From an uncultured Actinomycetes bacterium (lineage in GTDB: Bacteria > Actinomycetota > Acidimicrobiia > Acidimicrobiales > Microtrichaceae), in NCBI GenBank assembly GCA_903930035.1, contig CAIYXG010000489.1, positions 1 to 5,261 of the forward strand: 5,261 nt of DNA. Reading direction: 5' to 3'. The position numbers and the translations under genes are program-made. Below the pieces are notes generated by a model that saw nothing but the letters and a program-made list of their open reading frames with translations, ran no database searches and was not told the origin of the DNA. Of the stretch, positions 1 through 4,968 are shown in pieces; the first letter of the stretch is position 1; every line of letters starts with the position of its first letter.

Positions 1-61
1 CGCCGTCGAAGACGACGACCTTGCGGGCGACCAGGTCGAGGTAGGAGGGTCGGTCGGTCAT
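1..61 (-). CDS. Homocysteine S-methyltransferase N-terminus, probably methionine synthase MetH (partial)
   Basis: Only the first 20 codons are present; the gene runs off the left edge. The reading on the minus strand starts at an ATG (61-59) and gives MTDRPSYLDLVARKVVVFDG. The 'VVVFDG' end is the start of the first beta strand of the homocysteine-binding (pfam S-methyl_trans) barrel, which in this family continues as FDGAMGT. A short leader of about 14 residues before that strand is typical of actinobacterial cobalamin-dependent methionine synthase, which methylates homocysteine using methyl-cobalamin and methyl-tetrahydrofolate in the cytosol. A cobalamin-independent homocysteine methyltransferase (MmuM/BHMT type) cannot be excluded from 20 residues. 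The divergent neighbour is a cobalamin adenosyltransferase, which mildly favours the B12-dependent enzyme. No Shine-Dalgarno is visible; a TAGCCT box lies 8 nt before the ATG. Confidence 0.6.
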   Translation of the reverse strand, partial: MTDRPSYLDLVARKVVVFDG

Positions 62-69
62 CGGGGCGG

Positions 70-75
70 AGGCTA
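70..75 (-). promoter_or_regulatory. Putative -10 box of the methyltransferase gene
   Basis: On the minus strand TAGCCT matches the actinobacterial -10 consensus TANNNT and ends 8 nt before the ATG at 61. There is no GGAGG-like sequence between box and start, so the transcript would be leaderless or nearly so. No convincing -35 hexamer is seen (TTCGGA at 95-100, 19 nt upstream, is a weak candidate). Confidence 0.5.
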
Positions 76-168
76 CCGGCGACCGAGGACCTGCTCCGAA
101 TAGGCCGGCGCCCGGTCCGGTGCCGCGGGCCCGGACGGTCGGGGTGGGTCGCCCGCCGGGCACGGCCG

Positions 169-174
169 TAGGCT
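169..174 (+). promoter_or_regulatory. Putative -10 box of the cobalamin adenosyltransferase gene
   Basis: TAGGCT matches TANNNT and ends 10 nt before the ATG at 185. The intervening GGCGCCGCCC is not Shine-Dalgarno-like. A transcription start 6-7 nt downstream of the box would leave a leader of about 3-4 nt. No clear -35 is visible; the 93 bp between this box and the divergent one at 70-75 are GC-rich, with only a 6-bp inverted repeat (GTCCGG 115-120 / CCGGAC 131-136). Confidence 0.45.
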
Positions 175-184
175 GGCGCCGCCC

Positions 185-730
185 ATGAAGATCTACACGC
201 GCACCGGCGACGACGGCACCACCGGCCTCTACTACGGGGGGCGCGTCCGCAAGGACGACCCGGCCCCTGCGGCCTACGGCGACGTCGACGAGGCCCAGTC
301 GGCCATCGGCGTGGCCCGCGCCCACGCCGAGCGCGGCGGCGAGCTCGACACCTTGCTCGTGGGCGTCGAGCGCGACCTCTGGGTGCTCATGAGCGAGCTG
401 GCGACCGAGCCGGAGAACCAGCCCAAGCTGGTCGGCGGCACCACGAAGGTCGACGGCGCCATGGTGGCGCGGCTCGAGTCGGCGATCGACGAGTACACCG
501 CCAGGTTCGAGATGCCGACCGAGTTCGTGGTGCCCGGCCAGGACCCGGTCGCGGCGTTCCTGGACCTGGCCCGGACGGTCGTGCGGCGTGCCGAGCGCCA
601 GTGCCTGTCGGTGGTCGGGCCGGACTCGCTCGTCCTGCCGTACCTCAACCGGCTGTCCGACCTGCTGTGGACGCTGGCCCGCTGGGTCGAGGGCGAGTCG
701 CTCCCCACCCGGTCGGTCGGTCCCGGCTGA
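185..730 (+). CDS. pduO: PduO-type ATP:cob(I)alamin adenosyltransferase
   Basis: This 181-aa cytosolic enzyme transfers the adenosyl group of ATP to cob(I)alamin, giving coenzyme B12 (adenosylcobalamin). The family's N-terminal ATP-binding signature is present as TRTGDDGTTGL (residues 5-15), followed by GGRVRKDD (18-25) and YGDVDE (31-36). The second signature, LARTVVRRAER (128-138), carries R130, R134, R135 and E137, which line up with the human MMAB residues R186, R190, R191 and E193 known from methylmalonic aciduria. YLNRLSDLLW (153-162) is the usual C-terminal helix motif. The length is normal for the family (about 180-190 aa). The usual LH.AR histidine is Asp here (D127). The start at 185 is fixed by the MKIYTRTGD beginning, common in this family. 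It is divergent from a probable methionine synthase and probably cotranscribed with pepA, 37 bp downstream. Confidence 0.93.
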   Translation: MKIYTRTGDDGTTGLYYGGRVRKDDPAPAAYGDVDEAQSAIGVARAHAERGGELDTLLVGVERDLWVLMSELATEPENQPKLVGGTTKVDGAMVARLESAIDEYTARFEMPTEFVVPGQDPVAAFLDLARTVVRRAERQCLSVVGPDSLVLPYLNRLSDLLWTLARWVEGESLPTRSVGPG

Positions 731-757
731 CCACACGTTCCCACCGGTTCCCTTCTC

Positions 758-762
758 GGAGG
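758..762 (+). promoter_or_regulatory. Shine-Dalgarno site of pepA
   Basis: GGAGG, 5 nt before the ATG at 768. It decides the pepA start: the open frame extends upstream to 588 but that stretch overlaps the adenosyltransferase gene and has no similarity to M17 enzymes. It is the only strong ribosome-binding site next to a start codon in this window. Confidence 0.8.
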
Positions 763-767
763 TCCTG

Positions 768-2327
768 ATGCCCCGCACGTCTGCCGCCCCCTCGTCCCCC
801 GACGGGTCCGACCGTCGCCCGTCCCACGCCGCCGGCGCCGGGTCCAGCGTCCCGACCGTGACGCTCGGCCGGTCGGTCCCGGCCGGCGCCGCCGTCGTGT
901 CGGTCCCGGCCTTCGCCGACCGGCTGACCAAGGTCGACGGCGTCCGCAAGGCCGTGCTGGACCGGGCCGGGTTCGCCGGCCGGGTCGGCCAGACGCTGGT
1001 GCTCGACGACGGCGACCGGGCCCGGGTCGTGGTGGGCCTCGGTCCCGCCGCCCAGGTCGGCACCACCGCCCTGCGCAAGGCGGGCGCGGCGTTCACCAAG
1101 GCCCTGCGCGGCTACCGGCGGGCGGCGTTCGTCCTGCCCGCAGAGCTGGGCGGCCTGACCGAGGGCCAGGCCGCCGGTGCGGTGGCCGAGGGCGTGGTCC
1201 TGGGCGGCTACCGGTTCGACGCCTACCGCTCCCAGGCCCCGTCGAAGGCACCGGCCGCCGTGACGGTCGTGGTCGGCGACGCCCGCGCCGCCCGGCCGGC
1301 GCTGGAGCGCGCGCTCGCCGCCGCCGACGCCGTGACCTTTGCCCGCAACCTGGTGAACGAGCCGGGCGGCGCGCTGACCCCGGCCGTGTTCGCCGAGGCC
1401 GTGACGGAGCGTGCCTCCGCAGCCGGCCTGACGGTCGAGGTGCTCGACGCCGACGCCATCGCGGCGGCCGGGCTCGGCGGCATCGTGGCGGTGAACAAGG
1501 GCTCGGTGCACCCTCCCCGGCTGGTGCACCTGACCTACGAGCCGGCCGAGCCGCTGCTCGACGACGACGGCGACCCGGTCACGGTGGCGCTCGTGGGCAA
1601 GGGCATCACGTTCGACTCGGGCGGACTCTCCCTCAAGCCCGCCGACGGGATGATGGACATGAAGTGCGACATGGCGGGCGCCGCGGCGGTCTCGGCCGCC
1701 ATGTGCGCGCTGCCGGCGTCCGGCGTGCAGGTCCGGGTCGAGTCGTGGACCCCGCTCACCGACAACATGACCGGCGGCGACGCCCAGCGCCCCGGCGACG
1801 TCTTCACGGCCCGCAACGGCCGGACCGTCGAGGTCCTCAACACCGACGCCGAGGGCCGGCTCGTGCTGGCCGACGCGCTCTGCCTGGCGACCGAGTCGAA
1901 GAAGGCGGCGGTCGTGGACCTGGCGACGCTGACGGGTGCCTGCATGGTGGCGCTCGGCGACAAGATCGCCGGGATCCTCGGCAACGACGACGGTCTGCTC
2001 GGCGACGTGGAGGAGGCGGCCGAGGTGGCGGGGGAGCGCGTGTGGCAGCTGCCGCTGCCGGCGGACTACCGGGCGCAGCTCGACTCGAACGTGGCCGACC
2101 TCAAGAACATCGGGACCCGGTTCGGGGGCACGCTGACCGCCGGCCTGTTCCTGCAGGAGTTCGTGGCCGACGGCACGCCGTGGGTGCACATGGACATCGC
2201 CGGCCCGGCGTTCCAGGCCGCCGAGGACGGGGAGCACCCCAAGGGGGCGACCGGCTTCGGGGTCCGCACCCTGCTGGCGCTGCTGTCGGGCTGGGGCGTC
2301 GACGGCGAGGAGCCGGACGAGGCCTGA
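768..2327 (+). CDS. pepA: Leucyl aminopeptidase, peptidase family M17 (PepA)
   Basis: This 519-aa cytosolic di-zinc (or manganese) aminopeptidase removes N-terminal residues, preferably leucine, from peptides and so takes part in peptide turnover; family members form hexamers. The N-terminal macro-like M17 domain spans roughly residues 29-160; the catalytic domain begins near R193-NLVNEPGG. All metal ligands are visible: K278 and D283 in GKGITFDSGG, D301 in MKCDMAG, and D360 and E362 in NTDAEGR. The catalytic K290 (SLK) and R364 (EGR) are present, so the enzyme should be active. The late family motif ADLKNIGTRFGGTLTAG and the near-terminal WVHMDIAGPAF are intact. The first 28 or so residues are a Ser/Pro/Ala/Arg-rich extension, likely disordered. 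The gene probably shares a transcript with the upstream adenosyltransferase; no functional link between the two is known to me. PepA also binds DNA in E. coli (XerC/D recombination, carAB control); nothing here tests that. Confidence 0.96.
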   Translation: MPRTSAAPSSPDGSDRRPSHAAGAGSSVPTVTLGRSVPAGAAVVSVPAFADRLTKVDGVRKAVLDRAGFAGRVGQTLVLDDGDRARVVVGLGPAAQVGTTALRKAGAAFTKALRGYRRAAFVLPAELGGLTEGQAAGAVAEGVVLGGYRFDAYRSQAPSKAPAAVTVVVGDARAARPALERALAAADAVTFARNLVNEPGGALTPAVFAEAVTERASAAGLTVEVLDADAIAAAGLGGIVAVNKGSVHPPRLVHLTYEPAEPLLDDDGDPVTVALVGKGITFDSGGLSLKPADGMMDMKCDMAGAAAVSAAMCALPASGVQVRVESWTPLTDNMTGGDAQRPGDVFTARNGRTVEVLNTDAEGRLVLADALCLATESKKAAVVDLATLTGACMVALGDKIAGILGNDDGLLGDVEEAAEVAGERVWQLPLPADYRAQLDSNVADLKNIGTRFGGTLTAGLFLQEFVADGTPWVHMDIAGPAFQAAEDGEHPKGATGFGVRTLLALLSGWGVDGEEPDEA

Positions 2328-2348
2328 CCGGGCGGGTGCCCGGGTCAG
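2324..2348. terminator. Hairpin between convergent genes (candidate bidirectional terminator)
   Basis: The arms CTGACCGGGC (2324-2333) and GCCCGGGTCAG (2338-2348) pair over 10 bp with one bulged G and a GGGT loop. It spans the 17 bp between the convergent genes and includes the stop codons of both. There is no T-tract on either side, as is common for hairpin terminators in high-GC actinobacteria; its role as terminator is inferred from position and stem. Confidence 0.5.
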
Positions 2349-4096
2349 TAGGTGCGGCCGGCGAGCCGGGCGAACTGCTCCAGCAGTCCGTCCTCGTCGA
2401 GCGGCGGGCACAACAGGTTGCCTGCGGCCGAGGTGCAGCCCAGGTCGGCGAGCCGCTCGAGCTGCTCGGCGGTCTCGACGCCCTCCGCGACCACGGTCAT
2501 GCCGAGCCGCTGGCCGAACGACACCAGCGCCGCGGCGATCTCTGAGGACCCGCGGGCGCTGTCGGCGCGGTCGTGGTCCAGCCCGTGCACGAAGCTGGGG
2601 TGGACCTTCATCACGTCGGCCCGGAGACGCTGCAGGTAGCCGAGCGACGCGGAGCCGGACCCGAAGTCGTCGATGGCGATGCGCACGCCCATCGAGACCA
2701 GCCGGTCCAGCACGAGCTCGGTGGAGGACAGGTCGTTGACCAGGGTGGTCTCGGTGAGCTCCACCCCGAGCCGGTCGGCGGGCACCCCGGCCAGGGTCAG
2801 GGCGGAGACCAGCTCGTCGCAGAAGGTGGGCGTGAGCTCGGTGGCCCCGACGTTCACCCACATGACCAGGTCGTCGGGGGTGCGGTCGTCGTGGAGGAGG
2901 CGGGCCATGGCGCCGCAGGCCGCGGCGCGCACCCAGCGGCCCAGGTCGCCCATCATCCCGGAGTGCTCGGCCACGCCCAGGAACTCGGCCGGCCCGAGCA
3001 GCCCGCGCTCGGGGTGCTCCCAGCGGACCAGCGCCTCGACGCCGGAGACGACGCCCCGGGCCAGGTCGACGGTGGGCTGGAAGTGCAGACGGAGCTCACC
3101 CAGCGCGATGCCGGTGCGGAGCTCCTGCTCGACGGTGAGCTCGTGGACCACCCGCTGGCGGATCGCCTCGTCGAAGATCGCGTAGCGGTTGCGGCCCCGG
3201 CGCTTGGCCTCGTAGGCGGCGGCGTCGGCCCGGCTGATCAGGGTCTCGGCGTCGACCCCGTCGGTGGAGAGCGCCATGCCGATGCTGCCGGTGAGCACGA
3301 CCTTGCGGTCGCCGATGGCGAAGGGCTTCCGCAGGTTGGCCGCCAGCTTCTCGACCACCAGCACGGCGTCGGCCTCGCCGGTCACCTCGTCCAGGCAGAC
3401 CACGAACTCGTCGCCGCTGAGCCGGGCGACGGTGTCCTGGCCGCGCACGCTGCGGCGGAGCCGGTTGGCGAGCGACTGCAGGAGCAGGTCGCCGGCCGCG
3501 TGGCCCAGCGTGTCGTTGACGGACTTGAAGCGGTCCAGGTCGACGAAGAGCACGGCGGTGTGCCGGCCCGACCGGCCCGACCGGCCGAGCGACTCGCCGA
3601 TCCGCTGGGTGGCGAGCACCCGGTTGGGCAGGTCGGTCAGCGGGTCGTGGAACGCCCGGTGCTCCAGCTCTGCCTCGACGCGCTTGCGGTCGCTGATGTC
3701 GTGGGAGCTGATGAGCAGCGCGTCGCCAATGGGCACGAGCGACTGGCGCAGCCACCGCCGGCCGGCTGCGGTCTCGACCTCCTCGACGCGGGGCTCGCCC
3801 AGCTCGAGCGTCTGGCGCCAGAGCGTCACGAGGTGGTCGGCCACGCCGGGGAACAGCTCGGTGGCCGTGCGGCCGATGACCTCGGCCGCCGACCGCCCGA
3901 TCAGGCCCTCGGCCGCGGCGTTGTAGACGTCGAACCGGAAGTCGACCACCGTGCCGTGCGCGTCGTGGACGGCGGACAGCACGGCCATGGCGTCGGGGGA
4001 GGCCGCCACCGCGCGCCGGACGAGCTCGTCGGCGTTGCTGCCGTCCGCGTCGTCCGGACCTGGTCCGGCGAGCCCCCCGCCCGGGCTGTCACTCAT
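2345..4096 (-). CDS. PAS-GGDEF-EAL cyclic-di-GMP signalling protein
   Basis: This 583-aa protein has no membrane segment or signal peptide, so it is cytosolic. Domains in order: PAS sensor (about 22-138, ending DISDRKR), GGDEF diguanylate cyclase (about 146-310) and EAL phosphodiesterase (about 320-578). The cyclase looks functional: DLDRFKSVND (186-195), active-site SGDEF (227-231, Ser for the first Gly, a tolerated variant) and GRNRY (301-305). An inhibitory I-site RGQD (218-221) lies five residues before SGDEF, as in feedback-controlled cyclases. The EAL domain keeps E354 (EAL), N415, E446/E449 (ELTE), D476-D477 (DDFG), K497 and E538 (AEGVET). However, the usual KID Asp is H499, and the Q-G-Y/F motif reads A558-G559-N560, so hydrolysis may be weak. 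The start is the first ATG after an in-frame TGA four codons upstream; no Shine-Dalgarno or clear -10 was found. Input signal and targets are unknown. Confidence 0.93.
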   Translation of the reverse strand: MSDSPGGGLAGPGPDDADGSNADELVRRAVAASPDAMAVLSAVHDAHGTVVDFRFDVYNAAAEGLIGRSAAEVIGRTATELFPGVADHLVTLWRQTLELGEPRVEEVETAAGRRWLRQSLVPIGDALLISSHDISDRKRVEAELEHRAFHDPLTDLPNRVLATQRIGESLGRSGRSGRHTAVLFVDLDRFKSVNDTLGHAAGDLLLQSLANRLRRSVRGQDTVARLSGDEFVVCLDEVTGEADAVLVVEKLAANLRKPFAIGDRKVVLTGSIGMALSTDGVDAETLISRADAAAYEAKRRGRNRYAIFDEAIRQRVVHELTVEQELRTGIALGELRLHFQPTVDLARGVVSGVEALVRWEHPERGLLGPAEFLGVAEHSGMMGDLGRWVRAAACGAMARLLHDDRTPDDLVMWVNVGATELTPTFCDELVSALTLAGVPADRLGVELTETTLVNDLSSTELVLDRLVSMGVRIAIDDFGSGSASLGYLQRLRADVMKVHPSFVHGLDHDRADSARGSSEIAAALVSFGQRLGMTVVAEGVETAEQLERLADLGCTSAAGNLLCPPLDEDGLLEQFARLAGRTY

Positions 4097-4105
4097 CGTG
4101 GTCAG

Positions 4106-4144
4106 TCAACCGCCAGGAGTCTCAACCATTCCTCAACTTGAGGA
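4106..4144. promoter_or_regulatory. Operator-like palindrome and GTTGA half-sites upstream of the GGDEF-EAL gene
   Basis: TCCTCAACTTGAGGA (4130-4144) is a perfect inverted repeat with 7-bp arms around a central C. The minus-strand half-site GTTGA recurs at 4137-4133, 4126-4122 and 4110-4106, the first two 11 bp apart (one helical turn). The block is 9-48 bp upstream of the gene's ATG and is AT-richer than its surroundings. This looks like a transcription-factor binding region, but no known box was recognised. Confidence 0.35.
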
Positions 4145-4170
4145 CGATTGGGTATGCCGTCCCGCACGTA

Positions 4171-4184
4171 GGGCCGAACGGCCC
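4171..4184. other. Short perfect hairpin in the 4097-4365 intergenic region
   Basis: GGGCCGAACGGCCC is self-complementary except for its central AA, and would fold as a 5-bp stem with a GAAC (plus) or GTTC (minus) tetraloop. It lies 75-88 bp upstream of the GGDEF-EAL start. It could be part of the terminator region of the upstream minus-strand gene or of the GGDEF-EAL leader. Confidence 0.3.
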
Positions 4185-4246
4185 ATCCGGGCTGCGGCGG
4201 GGCAGCGTGTCGTAGGGCAGGGCAGGCCTGGGAGGGGCGGGCTGGT

Positions 4247-4286
4247 CGGTGCTCATCTGGGTGGGGCGGTGCTCATCTGGCTCGGG
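4247..4286. repeat. Two-copy 20-bp tandem repeat
   Basis: CGGTGCTCATCTGG occurs at 4247-4260 and 4267-4280, exactly 20 bp apart; the remaining 6 bp of each unit are similar (GTGGGG and CTCGGG) and a CGGT follows at 4287. On the minus strand each copy carries ATGAGCACCG. It lies in the non-coding stretch between the 160-aa gene and the GGDEF-EAL gene. Confidence 0.6.
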
Positions 4287-4296
4287 CGGTCGTGCT

Positions 4297-4313
4297 GCCG
4301 GCGTGGCGCCGGC
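4297..4313 (-). terminator. GC-rich hairpin downstream of the 160-aa protein gene
   Basis: GCCGGCG (4297-4303) and CGCCGGC (4307-4313) form a perfect 7-bp stem with a 3-nt loop, 53 nt past the stop codon at 4366. A smaller hairpin, AGTGG/CCACT (4353-4357/4363-4367), overlaps that stop codon. No T-tract follows, so termination is inferred from position and stem stability only. Confidence 0.35.
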
Positions 4314-4365
4314 GGGCCAGGAGTCCGAACGGGGTTCAAGGTAACGCGTCTGAGTGGTTGCGCCA

Positions 4366-4848
4366 CTACGCCCCGTGGTGAAGTTCCTTCCACGTCTCGT
4401 GGCTGCGGCGCACGGACTCCGGCAGCCGGGCGAGCTGGTGCGGCGCCAGCCCCGGGAGGTGCAGGCGGACCTCGACCACGGGCAGGGCGGTGGCGCCCGG
4501 TGCCGCCGCCCGCCGCCGGGCCAGCCCGAAGTTGCAGGCGCGGTCGACGGTGCGCTGCAGCGGGGCGTTGCGCCCGGTGCCGTGGCCCAGGCCGAGCGCG
4601 CCCGCCGTCTCGGCGACGTCGACGTGGAACCCGCCGGGGAACTCGTCGAACCCACGAGCGAGCCGGCGCAGCAGGAGCAGGGTGGAGGGGCCCACCACCC
4701 CCAGCCAGAACCGCTCCACGTACTCGCTGCGCGGGTCGTGGCCGTGGGCGGCGAGGTCGGGGTCCCACCAGGGGCGGACCGTGAGGCGCGCGGGGGAGGC
4801 CGGTGGGAGGAAGGACGGGTGGGCCGGGGACGGTGCGGTGGGCTGCAT
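4366..4848 (-). CDS. Conserved actinobacterial protein of unknown function, possible winged-helix DNA binder
   Basis: The 160-aa product resembles uncharacterised proteins I have seen in high-GC actinobacteria, but I know no named function. The N-terminus (1-26) is Pro/Ser/Ala-rich. The core starts at WWDPDLAAHGHDPRSEYVERFW (28-48), then GPSTLLLLRRLARGFDEFP (53-71). Next come VDVAETAGALGLG (77-89) and APLQRTVDRACNFGLARRR (95-113), and a strand pair ALPVVEVRLHLPGL (121-134). This order (helix, helix after a turn, Arg-rich helix ending FGLAR, hairpin strands) looks like a winged helix-turn-helix; that is inference. It is soluble, with no signal or membrane segment. The ATG at 4848 is preferred because TACGGT sits exactly 6 nt before it. 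A longer frame to 4986 would translate the palindrome array as repeated GDTSPAPP and overlap the sirtuin start. It is divergent from the sirtuin gene. Confidence 0.75.
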   Translation of the reverse strand: MQPTAPSPAHPSFLPPASPARLTVRPWWDPDLAAHGHDPRSEYVERFWLGVVGPSTLLLLRRLARGFDEFPGGFHVDVAETAGALGLGHGTGRNAPLQRTVDRACNFGLARRRAAAPGATALPVVEVRLHLPGLAPHQLARLPESVRRSHETWKELHHGA

Positions 4849-4854
4849 GCGCCG

Positions 4855-4884
4855 ACCGTACGGACGACGGTCCGGGGGAGTCAT
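4855..4884 (-). promoter_or_regulatory. Putative promoter of the 160-aa protein gene
   Basis: On the minus strand the -10 box TACGGT (4855-4860) ends 6 nt before the ATG, the spacing expected when transcription starts at or next to the A of the start codon. ATGACT (4879-4884) lies 18 nt upstream and matches four of six positions of TTGACA. No Shine-Dalgarno exists in the 6-nt gap, so a leaderless mRNA is likely. Confidence 0.55.
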
Positions 4885-4885
4885 C

Positions 4886-4947
4886 GGGGATGTGTCCCCG
4901 GGTGGGGCGGGGGACGTGTCCCCGGGTGGGGCGGGGGACGTGTCCCC
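4886..4947. repeat. Three palindromes in a 24-bp tandem array (candidate operators)
   Basis: Copies lie at 4886-4899, 4910-4923 and 4934-4947. Copies 2 and 3 are GGGGACGTGTCCCC, with 6-bp inverted arms around GT; copy 1 differs only by T for C at its sixth base. Both 10-nt spacers are the identical GGGTGGGGCG. The array lies between two divergent -10 boxes (4855-4860 minus, 4957-4962 plus), and copy 3 covers the place where the sirtuin promoter's -35 element would be. The symmetry suggests sites for a dimeric regulator; a dispersed genomic palindrome family is the main alternative. Confidence 0.7.
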
Positions 4948-4956
4948 GTGCGGGCC

Positions 4957-4962
4957 TACGCT
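4957..4962 (+). promoter_or_regulatory. Putative -10 box of the Sir2-family gene
   Basis: TACGCT matches TANNNT and ends exactly 6 nt (CTGGCC) before the ATG at 4969, so the mRNA would begin at or next to the start codon. No recognisable TTGACA is present; the -35 position (about 4934-4939) falls in the left arm of the third GGGGACGTGTCCCC copy, which would suit control by a factor binding there. Confidence 0.55.
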
Positions 4963-4968
4963 CTGGCC

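Noticed and set aside
62..184. Cobalamin riboswitch between the two B12-related genes
   Set aside because: No B12-box-like GCCACTG, and each putative leader is under 10 nt; the gap is too short for the full element.
588..767. N-terminal extension of pepA to an ATG at 588
   Set aside because: It overlaps the adenosyltransferase gene in another frame, encodes Arg/Ser/Cys-rich shadow sequence, and the ATG at 768 has a well-placed GGAGG.
645..2861. Long minus-strand frame of 738 codons across pepA
   Set aside because: It is antisense to a complete M17 enzyme with all catalytic motifs. Its translation is low-complexity Arg/Gly/His/Ala, typical of a GC-rich shadow frame.
2573..4141. Plus-strand frame of 522 codons opposite the GGDEF-EAL gene
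   Set aside because: The opposite strand encodes clear PAS, GGDEF and EAL motifs. This frame's product is Gly/Val/Asp/Gln-rich with no recognisable domain.
4122..4256. 44-aa minus-strand small ORF (MSTDQPAPPRP...)
   Set aside because: No ribosome-binding site or -10 box at the start, codon use drifts away from the local pattern toward its end, and I recognise no similar peptide.
4325..4350. GGGGTTCAAGG resembling a tRNA T-arm
   Set aside because: No acceptor, D or anticodon arms can be built around it on either strand.
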